NCBI RefSeq assembly: GCF_018449515.1
Contig: NZ_JAAVUQ010000034.1
Coordinates: 1 to 64,000, forward strand
Length of the DNA: 64,000 bases
Direction of reading: 5' to 3'
From: Caballeronia sp. dw_19
GTDB taxonomy: Bacteria > Pseudomonadota > Gammaproteobacteria > Burkholderiales > Burkholderiaceae
The notes under the pieces are model-generated. The model saw nothing but the letters and a program-made list of their open reading frames with translations, was not told where the DNA came from and searched no databases. This document shows positions 27,102 to 36,111 of this stretch, one piece after another. The position numbers were made by a program, and so were the translations under genes. Numbering within the stretch: the first letter of the stretch is position 1; every line of letters starts with the position of its first letter.

Positions 27102-27995
27102 GTCGTCGTGGTCGCGCCGCGAATTCCCGTCGAGCAGGTTCGTATTCGGCGCGCGCCGTACGCGCAGCACGTGGATCTGGCGAGCGTCGCCGCGCAGAAT
27201 CTCGAACACGAACTCGTCAATCCGCACCTTCTCCCCACGATGCGGCACACGTCCGAACCGGTGCGTGACCAGCCCGCCGATGGTGTCGACTTCGTCGTCG
27301 GAGTAATGGGTGCCGAACTGCTCGTTGAACTGCTCGATGCCAGTCAGCGCACGCACACGATGCGCGCCATCCGGCGTCGCAATGATGTTGCCGGCTTCTT
27401 CGTCGAAGTCGTACTCGTCTTCAATGTCGCCAACAATCTGTTCCAGCACGTCTTCAATCGTGATCAGTCCCGCCACGCCGCCGTATTCATCGACGACGAT
27501 GGCAATGTGATTCCGGTTCACGCGGAAATCGTGCAGCAAGACGTTCAGGCGTTTCGATTCGGGGATGAACACGGCGGGGCGAAGCATGCCGCGCACATCG
27601 AATTCTTCTTCGTGGTAATAGCGCAGCAAGTCTTTTGCAAGCAGCACGCCGATCACATTGTCACGGTTGCTTTCGAATACCGGATAGCGCGAGTGCGCTT
27701 TTTCGAGCATGAACGGAATGAACTGCTCGGGCGTTTCGGCAATGTTGATGGCGTCCATCTGGGCACGCGGAATCATGATGTCGCGCGCGCAGAGTTCGGA
27801 CACCTGGAACACGCCTTCGATCATGGAGAGCGAATCCGCGTCGAGCAGATTGCGTTCGTGGGCGTCCTGAAGGACTTCCAGCAATTCGTCGCGCGATTCA
27901 GGTTCGTGCGAGATGAAATCGGTCAGGCGCTCAAGCAGCGTGCGCTTTTCCGGCGGTTTGTCGGTGTGTCGTCGACTGGGATAGGCGTCGTTCAT
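27090..27995 (-). CDS. corC: CBS-domain transporter-associated protein CorC/YbeX
   Basis: A 301-residue cytosolic protein with a CBS-domain pair (VSELCARDIMIPRAQMDAINI ... LLHDFRVNRNHIAIVVDEYGGVAGLITIEDVLEQIVGDI) and a C-terminal CorC/HlyC domain ending in the GEKVRIDEFVFEIL fold. It is linked to Mg/Co homeostasis and, in the ybeZ-ybeY-ybeX context, to ribosome metabolism. It precedes lnt. A 247-bp gap separates it from the chaC-like gene, so it may have its own promoter. Confidence 0.93.
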   Translation of the reverse strand: MNDAYPSRRHTDKPPEKRTLLERLTDFISHEPESRDELLEVLQDAHERNLLDADSLSMIEGVFQVSELCARDIMIPRAQMDAINIAETPEQFIPFMLEKAHSRYPVFESNRDNVIGVLLAKDLLRYYHEEEFDVRGMLRPAVFIPESKRLNVLLHDFRVNRNHIAIVVDEYGGVAGLITIEDVLEQIVGDIEDEYDFDEEAGNIIATPDGAHRVRALTGIEQFNEQFGTHYSDDEVDTIGGLVTHRFGRVPHRGEKVRIDEFVFEILRGDARQIHVLRVRRAPNTNLLDGNSRRDHDDERD

Positions 27996-28242
27996 AGTGG
28001 GGCGCCCGGAGTGTTCCGGACGCGAAATTACGGAGCGTTAAGAATACACCAAGGAAAATTCGCGCCAGTTCAAGCGGGCACGAAGACGTTCAAATCTCGT
28101 AGAAACATCGTAACTGATAAATATCGGCTGAGTATGTCGAGCCGGTGACGTTGGCCGATTGGTCGCAGTTGAGCATATTACTGAGCATTCTCAGCAGGTT
28201 CATGCGTACCTTCATGCGTACCTCTAACGTGTCCCGTCACAT

Positions 28243-28941
28243 TCATTCCTGCGACGAATTCACGGAATTCACATTCTGGCAGCGCTGCAACAGCGCTTCG
28301 AGCTGCCGGTCGGGCATGCCGCATTCACGTAGTGCGGCAACCGTGCGGCTGACGTAATCGAGCGTAGTGCCGTATCGGCCGGTGGCGCAGCCGAGCACGT
28401 GGCGCACCATCGGGTCTGCCAGCTTGCCGGCGTAGGTGGAGGCCTCACGTCGCATCACGAACGCCAGCGCGTCGACACGGCGGCCGTCGACCAGCGTGCA
28501 TGGCAACCAGGCCACGCGGTACGAATTCATCGCCATTTCGCGTCGCCACAGCACGTCAAGGTGCGGCTCCGCGCCAACGGCGGCAAGCCGGAACGCCATG
28601 CCCGTGCATGAACCGCCGCGATCCAGCGCCAGTACAAGCCCAGGCTGCTCGGGCGTGCCGCGATTCACGCGCGACCACAAATACAGTCCACGATGATAAC
28701 CGTGCACCTTGCTGCGCACCGTTTCCACGGCGGGCAAGCCTGGATTCCAGATCAGCGAGCCATAGCCGAACAGCCAGAGATCCGTCTTGCGATCCCAGTG
28801 CGCCAACGCTTTTTCACGCGACGCCGCAAGTTCTTCATCGGTGAGAAGACGCGACTCCTCGAACACCGGCGGATAGTCGTCGGGAGTCTGCGCAGGCAAT
28901 TCCTTCAGCAGTTCGGGGAGCGGGGAAGGGTCGTCAGTCAC
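28243..28941 (-). CDS. ChaC-family glutathione-specific gamma-glutamylcyclotransferase
   Basis: A 232-residue protein with the ChaC signature LWLFGYGSLIWNPG, which forms the substrate loop, then HGYHRGLYLWSRVNRGTPEQPGLVLALDRGGSCTGMAFRL. ChaC enzymes break glutathione into 5-oxoproline and Cys-Gly. It starts 3 bp after the ybeY stop on the same strand, so it is probably cotranscribed and is inserted into the usual ybeY-corC order. Confidence 0.92.
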   Translation of the reverse strand: MTDDPSPLPELLKELPAQTPDDYPPVFEESRLLTDEELAASREKALAHWDRKTDLWLFGYGSLIWNPGLPAVETVRSKVHGYHRGLYLWSRVNRGTPEQPGLVLALDRGGSCTGMAFRLAAVGAEPHLDVLWRREMAMNSYRVAWLPCTLVDGRRVDALAFVMRREASTYAGKLADPMVRHVLGCATGRYGTTLDYVSRTVAALRECGMPDRQLEALLQRCQNVNSVNSSQE

Positions 28942-28944
28942 GGC

Positions 28945-29412
28945 TTAGTTGGGCGGCAGCGGCAAGTAAGGATCGGTGAAACCCAGCTTTTGCATGATGC
29001 CGGTTTCGATCGATTCCATTTCCTCCGCTTCCGCCGAATCTTCATGATCGTAGCCCTGAGCGTGCAGCGTACCGTGCACGATCAGATGCGCGTAATGCGC
29101 GGCGAGCGGCTTGTTCTGCTCGCGCGCCTCGCGTTCCACTACAGGACAGCACAGCACCAGGTCGCCCGTGACCGGATCGTCTTCCGATTCGGCGTACGCG
29201 AACGTCAGCACGTTAGTGGCGTAGTCCTTCGTCCGATAAGACCGGTTCAGCGTCCGGCCTTCCTCGGTATCGACGAAACGCACGGTCAGTTCCGCGTCCG
29301 CGAACAGCGACGCCTTGATCCAGCTGGCGACGGTTGCGCGCGGCAACAGCGCCTTGTGTTCAGGGAAGGCTTTGGCGGCGGGAAACTGCAGCGTCAAGGC
29401 AAGTTTGGGCAT
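28945..29412 (-). CDS. ybeY: Endoribonuclease / rRNA maturation factor YbeY
   Basis: A single-strand-specific metallo-endoribonuclease involved in 16S 3'-end maturation and ribosome quality control. The 155-residue protein has the zinc motif HGTLHAQGYDH (His113, His117, His123) and the conserved NRSYRTKDYATNVLTF. It follows phoH by 2 bp; the phoH-ybeY pair is one of the most conserved in bacteria. Confidence 0.97.
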   Translation of the reverse strand: MPKLALTLQFPAAKAFPEHKALLPRATVASWIKASLFADAELTVRFVDTEEGRTLNRSYRTKDYATNVLTFAYAESEDDPVTGDLVLCCPVVEREAREQNKPLAAHYAHLIVHGTLHAQGYDHEDSAEAEEMESIETGIMQKLGFTDPYLPLPPN

Positions 29413-29414
29413 GC

Positions 29415-30524
29415 TTATTCAGAGCGATATTTTGCGGCGGCAATCGCGGCCGCCGCGGCATCACGGTCCGACTGCGCGTCGTACGCTTCCACAATGCGCG
29501 CCACCAGCGGATGGCGCACCACGTCCACGCTGGTGAACTTCGTCATCGCGATACCGCGCACATCAGCCAGTATGTGTTGCGCTTCGATCAGCCCGCTCCT
29601 GTGCCCGCGCGGCAAATCGACCTGCGTGGTGTCGCCGGTGACAACGGCCTTCGACCCGAAACCAATTCGCGTCAGGAACATTTTCATCTGCTCGGGCGTG
29701 GTGTTCTGCGCTTCGTCCAGGATGATGAACGCGTGATTCAGCGTCCGGCCGCGCATGTACGCGAGCGGCGCGATTTCGATCATCTGGCGCTCGAACATTT
29801 TCGCGGTTTTATCGAAGCCGAGCAGGTCGTAGAGCGCGTCGTAAAGCGGCCGCAGATACGGGTCCACTTTCTGCGCGAGATCGCCCGGCAGGAAACCCAG
29901 CCGCTCGCCGGCTTCTACGGCAGGACGCGTCAGCACAATGCGCTTCACCTGATCGCGTTCGAGCGAATCCACCGCGCACGCGACCGCGAGATAGGTCTTG
30001 CCCGTACCCGCCGGGCCGATGCCAAACGTCACATCGTGCGCAATGATCTGCTTCAGGTATTCACGCTGCATTGGCGTGCGGCCGCGTAGATCGGCGCGTC
30101 GCGTGTACAACTTTGGCCCTGGATCTTCCTCGTCGCCCAGGTCGATGGTCACGTTGGGCTCATCGAACGGATGATCGGGGTCGCCGCGAAAACGTGGATC
30201 GACAGGGTCGGAATTGAGATTGTTCGAAGGCTTATTGACGTTCAACCCGCGCCTCGCCGCATTGCGCGCTTCGACCAGCGCCAACTGGATATCGTCCACC
30301 GACAACGTGTCCTTCGCGCGATTGTAGAAATTCTCGAGCGCCGCCAGCGCAACCTTCGCGCCGCGCCCGCGGATGGTGATCTTGTGTCCGCGACGCGTGA
30401 GCGTCACGTCGAGCGCCTGCTCGATCTGCCGCAAGTTTTCGTCGAGCGGGCCACAGAGGTTGGCGAGCCGCGCGTTGTCTTCGCGCGGTGCGGTGAATTC
30501 CATATGCTGCTGAGCGGTCTTCAA
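29415..30524 (-). CDS. PhoH-family ATPase (YbeZ)
   Basis: A 369-residue P-loop protein with Walker A GPAGTGKT at residues 170-177, Walker B-like FIILDEAQN at 266-274 and an N-terminal KH-like region. The middle contains a charged linker. PhoH proteins act with YbeY in RNA metabolism. It is 56 bp downstream of miaB and followed at once by ybeY. Confidence 0.95.
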   Translation of the reverse strand: MKTAQQHMEFTAPREDNARLANLCGPLDENLRQIEQALDVTLTRRGHKITIRGRGAKVALAALENFYNRAKDTLSVDDIQLALVEARNAARRGLNVNKPSNNLNSDPVDPRFRGDPDHPFDEPNVTIDLGDEEDPGPKLYTRRADLRGRTPMQREYLKQIIAHDVTFGIGPAGTGKTYLAVACAVDSLERDQVKRIVLTRPAVEAGERLGFLPGDLAQKVDPYLRPLYDALYDLLGFDKTAKMFERQMIEIAPLAYMRGRTLNHAFIILDEAQNTTPEQMKMFLTRIGFGSKAVVTGDTTQVDLPRGHRSGLIEAQHILADVRGIAMTKFTSVDVVRHPLVARIVEAYDAQSDRDAAAAAIAAAKYRSE

Positions 30525-30580
30525 GGCGAGAGTCGGGTTCCTGTCGAAGCTGCAGTTAATGAGGCCAATAAAGGGGCAAC

Positions 30581-31942
30581 TTAGTGAGTCGTAGCGGGCG
30601 TCATAATCAGCTCGCCGCGCAACGAATGCGGATACGCCACGTTGATTTCCACATCGACCATCTGGCCGATCAGCCGTTTGTGTGACGAGATCGGCGCCGG
30701 GAAATTCACCACGCGATTATTCTCCGTGCGCCCGGCGAGTTCGCTCGGGTCCTTGCGTGACGGGCCTTCCACCAGAATGCGCTGCACCGAGCCCAGCATG
30801 GCGTTGCTGATCTTCGCCACGTTCGCCTCGATGGTCGCCTGCAAATGTTGCAAACGCTTGAGCTTCACTTCGCGTGGGGTGTCGTCGTGCAGGTTTGCCG
30901 CGGGCGTGCCGGGACGCGGGCTGTAGATGAACGAGAAACTGGTGTCGTAACTCATTTCGTCGATAAGCTTCATCATCTTCTGGAAGTCATCTTCCGTCTC
31001 GCCGGGGAACCCGACAATCATGTCCGTGGACAGCGACAAATCCGGACGAATCGCGCGCAATTTGCGGATCACGGACTTGTATTCGAGCACGGTATAACCG
31101 CGTTTCATGGCCATCAGGATGCGATCGGAACCATGCTGCACCGGCAAGTGCAAGTGGCTCACGAGCTTGGGCACTTTCGCGTAGGTGTCGATCAGGCGCT
31201 GCGTGAATTCCTTCGGATGCGACGTGGTATAGCGAATCCGTTCGATGCCCGGGATTTCGGCCACGTATTCGATCAACGTAGCGAAATCCGCAATGTCCGT
31301 GGAATGCTGTGTCACCGGTCCACGATACGCATTCACGTTCTGACCCAGCATGGTGACTTCGCGCACGCCCTGGTCGGCGAGGCCGGCAATTTCGGTCAGC
31401 ACGTCGTCCAGCGGCCGCGATACTTCTTCGCCGCGCGTGTAGGGCACCACGCAATAGCTGCAGTACTTGCTGCAACCTTCCATGATCGATACAAACGCGC
31501 TCGGGCCATCAACGCGAGCCGGCGGCAGATGATCGAACTTTTCGATTTCCGGAAACGAGATATCAACTTGCGCGCGGCCGCTGGAACGCCGTTTCGCGAT
31601 CATTTCGGGCAGGCGGTGCAAAGTCTGCGGGCCGAATACCAGGTCCACGTACGGCGCACGGGACACAATAGCCGCGCCTTCCTGGCTTGCCACGCAACCG
31701 CCCACGCCAATGATCAGGTTTGGGTTCGCTTCCTTCAACTCGCGCACGCGGCCAAGGTCCGAGAAAACCTTTTCCTGCGCTTTTTCGCGCACTGAACACG
31801 TGTTGAAGAGAATGACGTCCGCGTCTTCCGGCGTATCCGTCTGGGTGAGGCCATGGGCTGCTCCGAGCACGTCGACCATTTTGTCGGAGTCGTACTCGTT
31901 CATCTGGCAGCCAAAGGTCTTTACATATACTTTCTTGGTCAT
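30581..31942 (-). CDS. miaB: tRNA-2-methylthio-N6-isopentenyladenosine methylthiotransferase MiaB
   Basis: A radical-SAM enzyme adding the 2-methylthio group at A37. The 453-residue protein has the N-terminal auxiliary-cluster cysteines Cys12, Cys49 and Cys83, the radical-SAM triad CSKYCSYC (Cys157, Cys161, Cys164), and a C-terminal TRAM domain (GSVQRILVEGPSRKD). First gene of the conserved miaB-phoH-ybeY-corC-lnt run. Confidence 0.97.
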   Translation of the reverse strand: MTKKVYVKTFGCQMNEYDSDKMVDVLGAAHGLTQTDTPEDADVILFNTCSVREKAQEKVFSDLGRVRELKEANPNLIIGVGGCVASQEGAAIVSRAPYVDLVFGPQTLHRLPEMIAKRRSSGRAQVDISFPEIEKFDHLPPARVDGPSAFVSIMEGCSKYCSYCVVPYTRGEEVSRPLDDVLTEIAGLADQGVREVTMLGQNVNAYRGPVTQHSTDIADFATLIEYVAEIPGIERIRYTTSHPKEFTQRLIDTYAKVPKLVSHLHLPVQHGSDRILMAMKRGYTVLEYKSVIRKLRAIRPDLSLSTDMIVGFPGETEDDFQKMMKLIDEMSYDTSFSFIYSPRPGTPAANLHDDTPREVKLKRLQHLQATIEANVAKISNAMLGSVQRILVEGPSRKDPSELAGRTENNRVVNFPAPISSHKRLIGQMVDVEINVAYPHSLRGELIMTPATTH

Positions 31943-32112
31943 GAATTTCGCCGGTCGCAGTGATTAGTCTGGGGGCGCGGTTTTTAATGCGTTGAAGGGA
32001 CTTACCTATTTCGTTCGTCGGCTTTTGCGCTCGCTTTTAGCCCTGCTTTAGCCCGATTTCGCCTGAAATGGCCGAAATTCGGACGCCGCGTAGCTCGACG
32101 CTTAACTTAATA

Positions 32113-33078
32113 TTATAGCGTCCGCTCGACTTCGTGACCCTGCTGGCCGGGCGGGTAGGCCAAGTCGCCAAGCAATTCCGCCGTCGCCCGGGCGAAGCGT
32201 TCGATCAGGAAATCCAGCAGCACGCGCACCCGCGGCGCCATATACCGGTTGCCGTGGAACACCGCGTGAACCGCCGCTTCGTTCGAACACCAGTCTGCCA
32301 GCAAAATTTTCAGCGCGCCGGAGCGGACGTCGGCGGCTATATCCCAGATTGATTTGTGCGCAATACCCTGGCCAGCCAGCGCCCAGGCCCGCGAGAGCGC
32401 GCCGTCGTTCGTTTCCCAGGCTTCGTCGAGGGGCACGGTGTGGGTGAAACGCTCGTCGCCGCGGACGAACTGGAACTGATTGAACGTAGCCGTCGATGTC
32501 ACCAGCACCGTGAACGTATGCGCGCTGAGATCGGCGGGCATTTTCGGTTCGCCGTGCCGCGCCAGATAGTCCGGCGATGCGCACAGCACACGCCGGTTCG
32601 GCGCCAGCCGCCGCGCGACCAGATTGCCCTCGGGCGGTTGGTTGAAGCGGATCGCCAGATCAATATCTTCCAGCAGCAGATTCGACACCGAATCCGACAG
32701 CGTCAGCGAAAAACTCACATCCGGATGCAGGCGGCTGAATTCATCGAGCCAATGGCACAGCAGGTTGCGGCCGAAATCCGATGTGGCCGAGATCCGCACT
32801 TTGCCGCGTACGAGATTCTGGCCGGCGTGCAGCGCGGCTTCGCCGTCCTCGATAGCCTGCAGCGCAATCCGACAATGCTGCAAATAAAGCCGGCCTTCGT
32901 CGGTGAGCCTGAGCTGGCGGGTGGTGCGCTCGAACAGCCGTGCGGTGAGGGATTTCTCCAGTTTGAGCAGCCGGGCGCTGGCCGCCGCCGGCGATAAACC
33001 CAGCTTGCGCCCCGCCGCCGACAAGCTGCCGAGCGCTGCCGCTTCGGTAAACAGGCGCATATCGCCGAGTCGATCCAT
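32113..33078 (-). CDS. LysR-family transcriptional regulator
   Basis: A 321-residue LTTR with the N-terminal helix-turn-helix MRLFTEAAALGSLSAAGRKLGLSPAAASARLLKLE and the wing LFERTTRQLRLTDEG. The effector domain is of the CrgA/DsdC-like subgroup (ISATSDFGRNLLCHWLDEF). The ATG at 33078 has GAGA at proper spacing; TTG and ATG codons at 33090 and 33084 are alternatives. It is divergent from the VOC-MFS pair across about 107 bp, so it probably controls them. Confidence 0.92.
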   Translation of the reverse strand: MDRLGDMRLFTEAAALGSLSAAGRKLGLSPAAASARLLKLEKSLTARLFERTTRQLRLTDEGRLYLQHCRIALQAIEDGEAALHAGQNLVRGKVRISATSDFGRNLLCHWLDEFSRLHPDVSFSLTLSDSVSNLLLEDIDLAIRFNQPPEGNLVARRLAPNRRVLCASPDYLARHGEPKMPADLSAHTFTVLVTSTATFNQFQFVRGDERFTHTVPLDEAWETNDGALSRAWALAGQGIAHKSIWDIAADVRSGALKILLADWCSNEAAVHAVFHGNRYMAPRVRVLLDFLIERFARATAELLGDLAYPPGQQGHEVERTL

Positions 33079-33185
33079 CGTCATTCTCAATTTACTTTTG
33101 ATAATGCTTCAAATGCTACGCCAATTATCAAAATGTCTCTTCGCGCGCAGAATTTGGTGCGTTGCAGCGTGTGAAGCTGGAAATC

Positions 33186-33638
33186 ATGCCGCCTGAAGTG
33201 TCTAAACCTGCCCTGATGAAACTCGATCACGTCACCATCGTCGCGCCCGATTGCGAGCCGATCCGCCATTTTCTCGTCGATATAGCCGGCATGAAAGTCG
33301 GTCCGCGCCCGCCGTTCGGCATAGGCGGGTACTGGCTTTATCTCGACGACGTGCCGGCCGTGCATCTGATCGAGAACGGCTCGGTGCTGGCGTCGCCCAC
33401 CGGTGGCCGGGCGGCGACGCGCATCGATCATCTCGCGTTGCGCGTGCAAGGCGCGGCCGAATGGCAGGCGTTGCTCGCGCGTCTGCACGAACACGCGATT
33501 CCGTTTTCCGAAGCCGACGTTCCGCTCGCCCGCGAACAGCAAGTGTTCGTGCAGCTTGCGCCAGGCGTGGTCATCGAATTCGTGACGTCGGTTTCCTCAC
33601 CATCGTCACCATCCTCACCCTCCGCATTCTCAAACTAA
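33186..33638 (+). CDS. VOC (glyoxalase/bleomycin-resistance fold) protein
   Basis: About 150 residues with the VOC core: MKLDHVTIVAPDCEPIRHFLVDIAGMKVG, then VHLIENG and ATRIDHLALRV, and a last strand VIEFVTS. The pattern suggests a dioxygenase- or glyoxalase-like fold, but the reaction is not predictable. The C-terminus is a Ser-Pro repeat tail (SSPSSPSSPS). The ATG at 33186 follows GGAA. It precedes the MFS gene by 10 bp and is probably cotranscribed. Confidence 0.85.
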   Translation: MPPEVSKPALMKLDHVTIVAPDCEPIRHFLVDIAGMKVGPRPPFGIGGYWLYLDDVPAVHLIENGSVLASPTGGRAATRIDHLALRVQGAAEWQALLARLHEHAIPFSEADVPLAREQQVFVQLAPGVVIEFVTSVSSPSSPSSPSAFSN

Positions 33639-33648
33639 GGGGATTTCC

Positions 33649-34827
33649 ATGCCTATTCCACTTCTGGCGCTCGCGATCAGCGCGTTTGCCATCGGTACAA
33701 CCGAGTTCGTGATCATGGGGCTGCTGCCCGACGTGGCCCGCGATCTGGCTGTATCGATTCCATCGGCGGGTTTTCTCGTCACGGGCTACGCGCTGGGCGT
33801 AGCCGTCGGCGCGCCGCTGCTCGCCGTACTGACCGCAAAAATGCCGCGCAAACTCGCGCTGCAATTGCTGATGGGCGTGTTTATCGTCGGCAATGTGCTG
33901 TGCGCCGTTGCCCCCGGTTATTCGATGCTCATGGTTGCCCGCGTGGTGACGTCGTTCGCGCACGGCTCGTTTTTCGGCATTGGCGCAGTGGTCGCGGCGT
34001 CGCTGGTTCCCGCTGAAAAGCGCGCGAGCGCGATTGCGCTGATGTTCACCGGGCTCACGCTCGCGAACGTGCTCGGCGTGCCGTTCGGGACGTTTATCGG
34101 ACAGGAGTTCGGCTGGCGCTCGACGTTCTGGGTCGTGGCGGCGCTCGGCGTGCTGTCGCTGATCGGCGTGGCCGCGCTCGTGCCGAACAAGCACGATTCG
34201 GGACCGTCGAACCTGGGCCACGAACTGCGCGTGCTGAAGGAGCCTCAAGTCTGGCTCGCGCTGGCAATGACGGTGCTCGGCTTCGGCGGCGTGTTCGTGG
34301 TCTTCACCTACATCGCGCCGATCCTCGAACAGGTCAGCGGATTTTCGCCACACGGCGTCACGTTGGTGCTCGTGCTGTTCGGCGTCGGATTGACGATCGG
34401 CAACACGATCGGCGGCAAGCTGGCCGACCGGGCGCTGATGCCGTCGCTGATGGGCATTCTCGTCGCGCTGGCCATCATCATGGCGGTGTTCGCGAAGACC
34501 AGCCACAACCAGACGCTGGCGGCTATCACGATCTTTATCTGGGGCATCGCCGCGTTCGCTACCGTACCGCCGCTGCAAACTCGCGTGGTCGAGAAGGCGA
34601 AACACGCGCCGAATCTGGCGTCGACGCTGAATATCGGTGCGTTCAACCTGGGCAATGCGGGCGGCGCGTGGCTCGGCGGTGTGGTGCTGCAGCAAGGACA
34701 TCCCCTTGATTCGCTGCCGTGGGTGGCGGCCGTAGTCGCCGTGGTCGCGCTCGGCGTGACGTGGTACGCGGCCCGGCTCGATCGCGGCGGTCAGGGAGCG
34801 AGCGCGGGTGCGGTGGATGCGGTTTGA
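33649..34827 (+). CDS. MFS efflux transporter (AraJ/YdhP-like, DHA1 family)
   Basis: A 392-residue twelve-helix permease starting LLALAISAFAIGTTEFVIMGLLPDVARDL, a hallmark of the AraJ/YdhP group of sugar or drug efflux proteins. The helix 2-3 loop is LLAVLTAKMPRKLAL. Preceded by AAGGGGA. Coupled to the VOC gene and divergent from a LysR regulator, which suggests inducible export of an unknown compound. Confidence 0.92.
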   Translation: MPIPLLALAISAFAIGTTEFVIMGLLPDVARDLAVSIPSAGFLVTGYALGVAVGAPLLAVLTAKMPRKLALQLLMGVFIVGNVLCAVAPGYSMLMVARVVTSFAHGSFFGIGAVVAASLVPAEKRASAIALMFTGLTLANVLGVPFGTFIGQEFGWRSTFWVVAALGVLSLIGVAALVPNKHDSGPSNLGHELRVLKEPQVWLALAMTVLGFGGVFVVFTYIAPILEQVSGFSPHGVTLVLVLFGVGLTIGNTIGGKLADRALMPSLMGILVALAIIMAVFAKTSHNQTLAAITIFIWGIAAFATVPPLQTRVVEKAKHAPNLASTLNIGAFNLGNAGGAWLGGVVLQQGHPLDSLPWVAAVVAVVALGVTWYAARLDRGGQGASAGAVDAV

Positions 34828-35032
34828 ATCCGTGGGGCGTGTGGGATGGGGGAATACGCGCGTTGATTCAGCGTGCGGCATGGGAAGGTACGCGCGCCGA
34901 TCCGCCCTGCGCGATAGGGCGGCCCCCACGCCGATCTAGCCGGATATTGACCCGGCGTCCTCAACCGACTAGCGTGTCGTGCGAGCCGCATCCGCGGCTT
35001 CTCGCTTCATCACGCTTTTCGACCGAGGTTTT

Positions 35033-35902
35033 ATGGAAGACATCACGCTGCGCCAATGCCTGAAGGGCGCATGGCGCGACGCCGCCTCCGCCGTGCGGCA
35101 CATGCCGATCGTATTTCTAGTGGCGTTCGTAGCCGTGCTCGCGACGGCAACCGCCGGCTATACGGCGCAATTTCCCGGCATGGCGGAATCGGGCGGTTCG
35201 CTCACTGCGATGACCGGCAGCAGCGCCGGTCATGCCGCCGGGTTCGGACAGGCGCTGGTTTCTCTTGGCGTCACGTTTGTACAGACATTGATACTCGCGG
35301 TGCTGGCCGTGTTCGTGGTCCGCTTCGCGATGAAACTGAGCGCAGAGTCCGCCGAAGCTTCCGCCACCTCCGCGCCTGTACTGCCGGCGACGCGTCTCTG
35401 GGACGCCGGTATCCGGCGCTACTTCCTGCTTTGCATCGCGCTGGTTGCGGGTTACGTGGGGGCGACGCTCGCGGTCGTAATCGTGTGGATCGGGTTGCGG
35501 CTGGCGGGATTGTCCAGCGGCACATCGATGGCCGCGACCGCCACGCTCGCTGTGCTGGCCGTGTGCGGCGTGAGTTATGTGTCGGCGCGGCTTTCCTTGC
35601 TGTTTCCGCACACTGCCGCCGGTGGCCGGATTCAATGGCGCGCCGCCTGGGAGGACACGCGCGGGCACTTCTGGTTTATCACGACGGCGGCCGTGCTCGC
35701 GATCCTGCCTATCATTTGTATTGCGACGGTGTTGACGGTGATCGCAGAAATGCTGGCGACGGCAGGGTCCATCGGCAGCCTGACGATGGGTTTGATGGTC
35801 GTGCAAAGCGTGGGCACGCTGCTTTATACGGCAACGGGCGCAACCTGCTCGGTCTGGCTGTACAGGAAGTTCGCGTCGATTTTGAGAGCGGAATCTGTGT
35901 GA
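35033..35902 (+). CDS. Hypothetical multi-pass membrane protein
   Basis: A 289-residue protein with about six hydrophobic segments: MPIVFLVAFVAVLATATAG near the N-terminus, FVQTLILAVLAVFVVRFAM, YFLLCIALVAGYVGATLAVVIVWIGL, TATLAVLAVCGVSYVSA, FWFITTAAVLAILPIICIATVLTV and a last one near the C-terminus. The pattern is seen in uncharacterised YciC-like or DUF-type proteins of Burkholderia; no catalytic motif is visible. The ATG at 35033 has GAGG five bases upstream. It ends before a bidirectional terminator. Confidence 0.75.
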   Translation: MEDITLRQCLKGAWRDAASAVRHMPIVFLVAFVAVLATATAGYTAQFPGMAESGGSLTAMTGSSAGHAAGFGQALVSLGVTFVQTLILAVLAVFVVRFAMKLSAESAEASATSAPVLPATRLWDAGIRRYFLLCIALVAGYVGATLAVVIVWIGLRLAGLSSGTSMAATATLAVLAVCGVSYVSARLSLLFPHTAAGGRIQWRAAWEDTRGHFWFITTAAVLAILPIICIATVLTVIAEMLATAGSIGSLTMGLMVVQSVGTLLYTATGATCSVWLYRKFASILRAESV

Positions 35903-36035
35903 TTTTGTGGTGGCGGCGTTTGTTTCTCCACGTTTGCATGACAGCGGTTTGAAACGCGTGAACGGGCGCTGCGGTGGCTGAGTTGCTCTTTTGCCGGACG
36001 CGATTGTTTCCAGCTTTGCCACGATGCCCAAACGC

Positions 36036-36072
36036 AAAACGCGGCCCTTCAGTTGAGAGGGCCGCGTTTTTT
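36036..36072. terminator. Bidirectional terminator between the membrane protein gene and ribB
   Basis: A 13-bp perfect stem AAAACGCGGCCCT/AGGGCCGCGTTTT with T-runs in both directions. It serves the plus-strand gene ending at 35902 and the minus-strand ribB ending at 36112. Confidence 0.9.
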
Positions 36073-36111
36073 CAGTGCTCTCGATACTCCGTCGAACGGA
36101 GCCTCCCGCCG

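Noticed and set aside
33571..34929. A 452-codon minus-strand open frame
   Set aside because: Antisense to the MFS transporter gene; no domain and highly Arg/His/Asp-biased.
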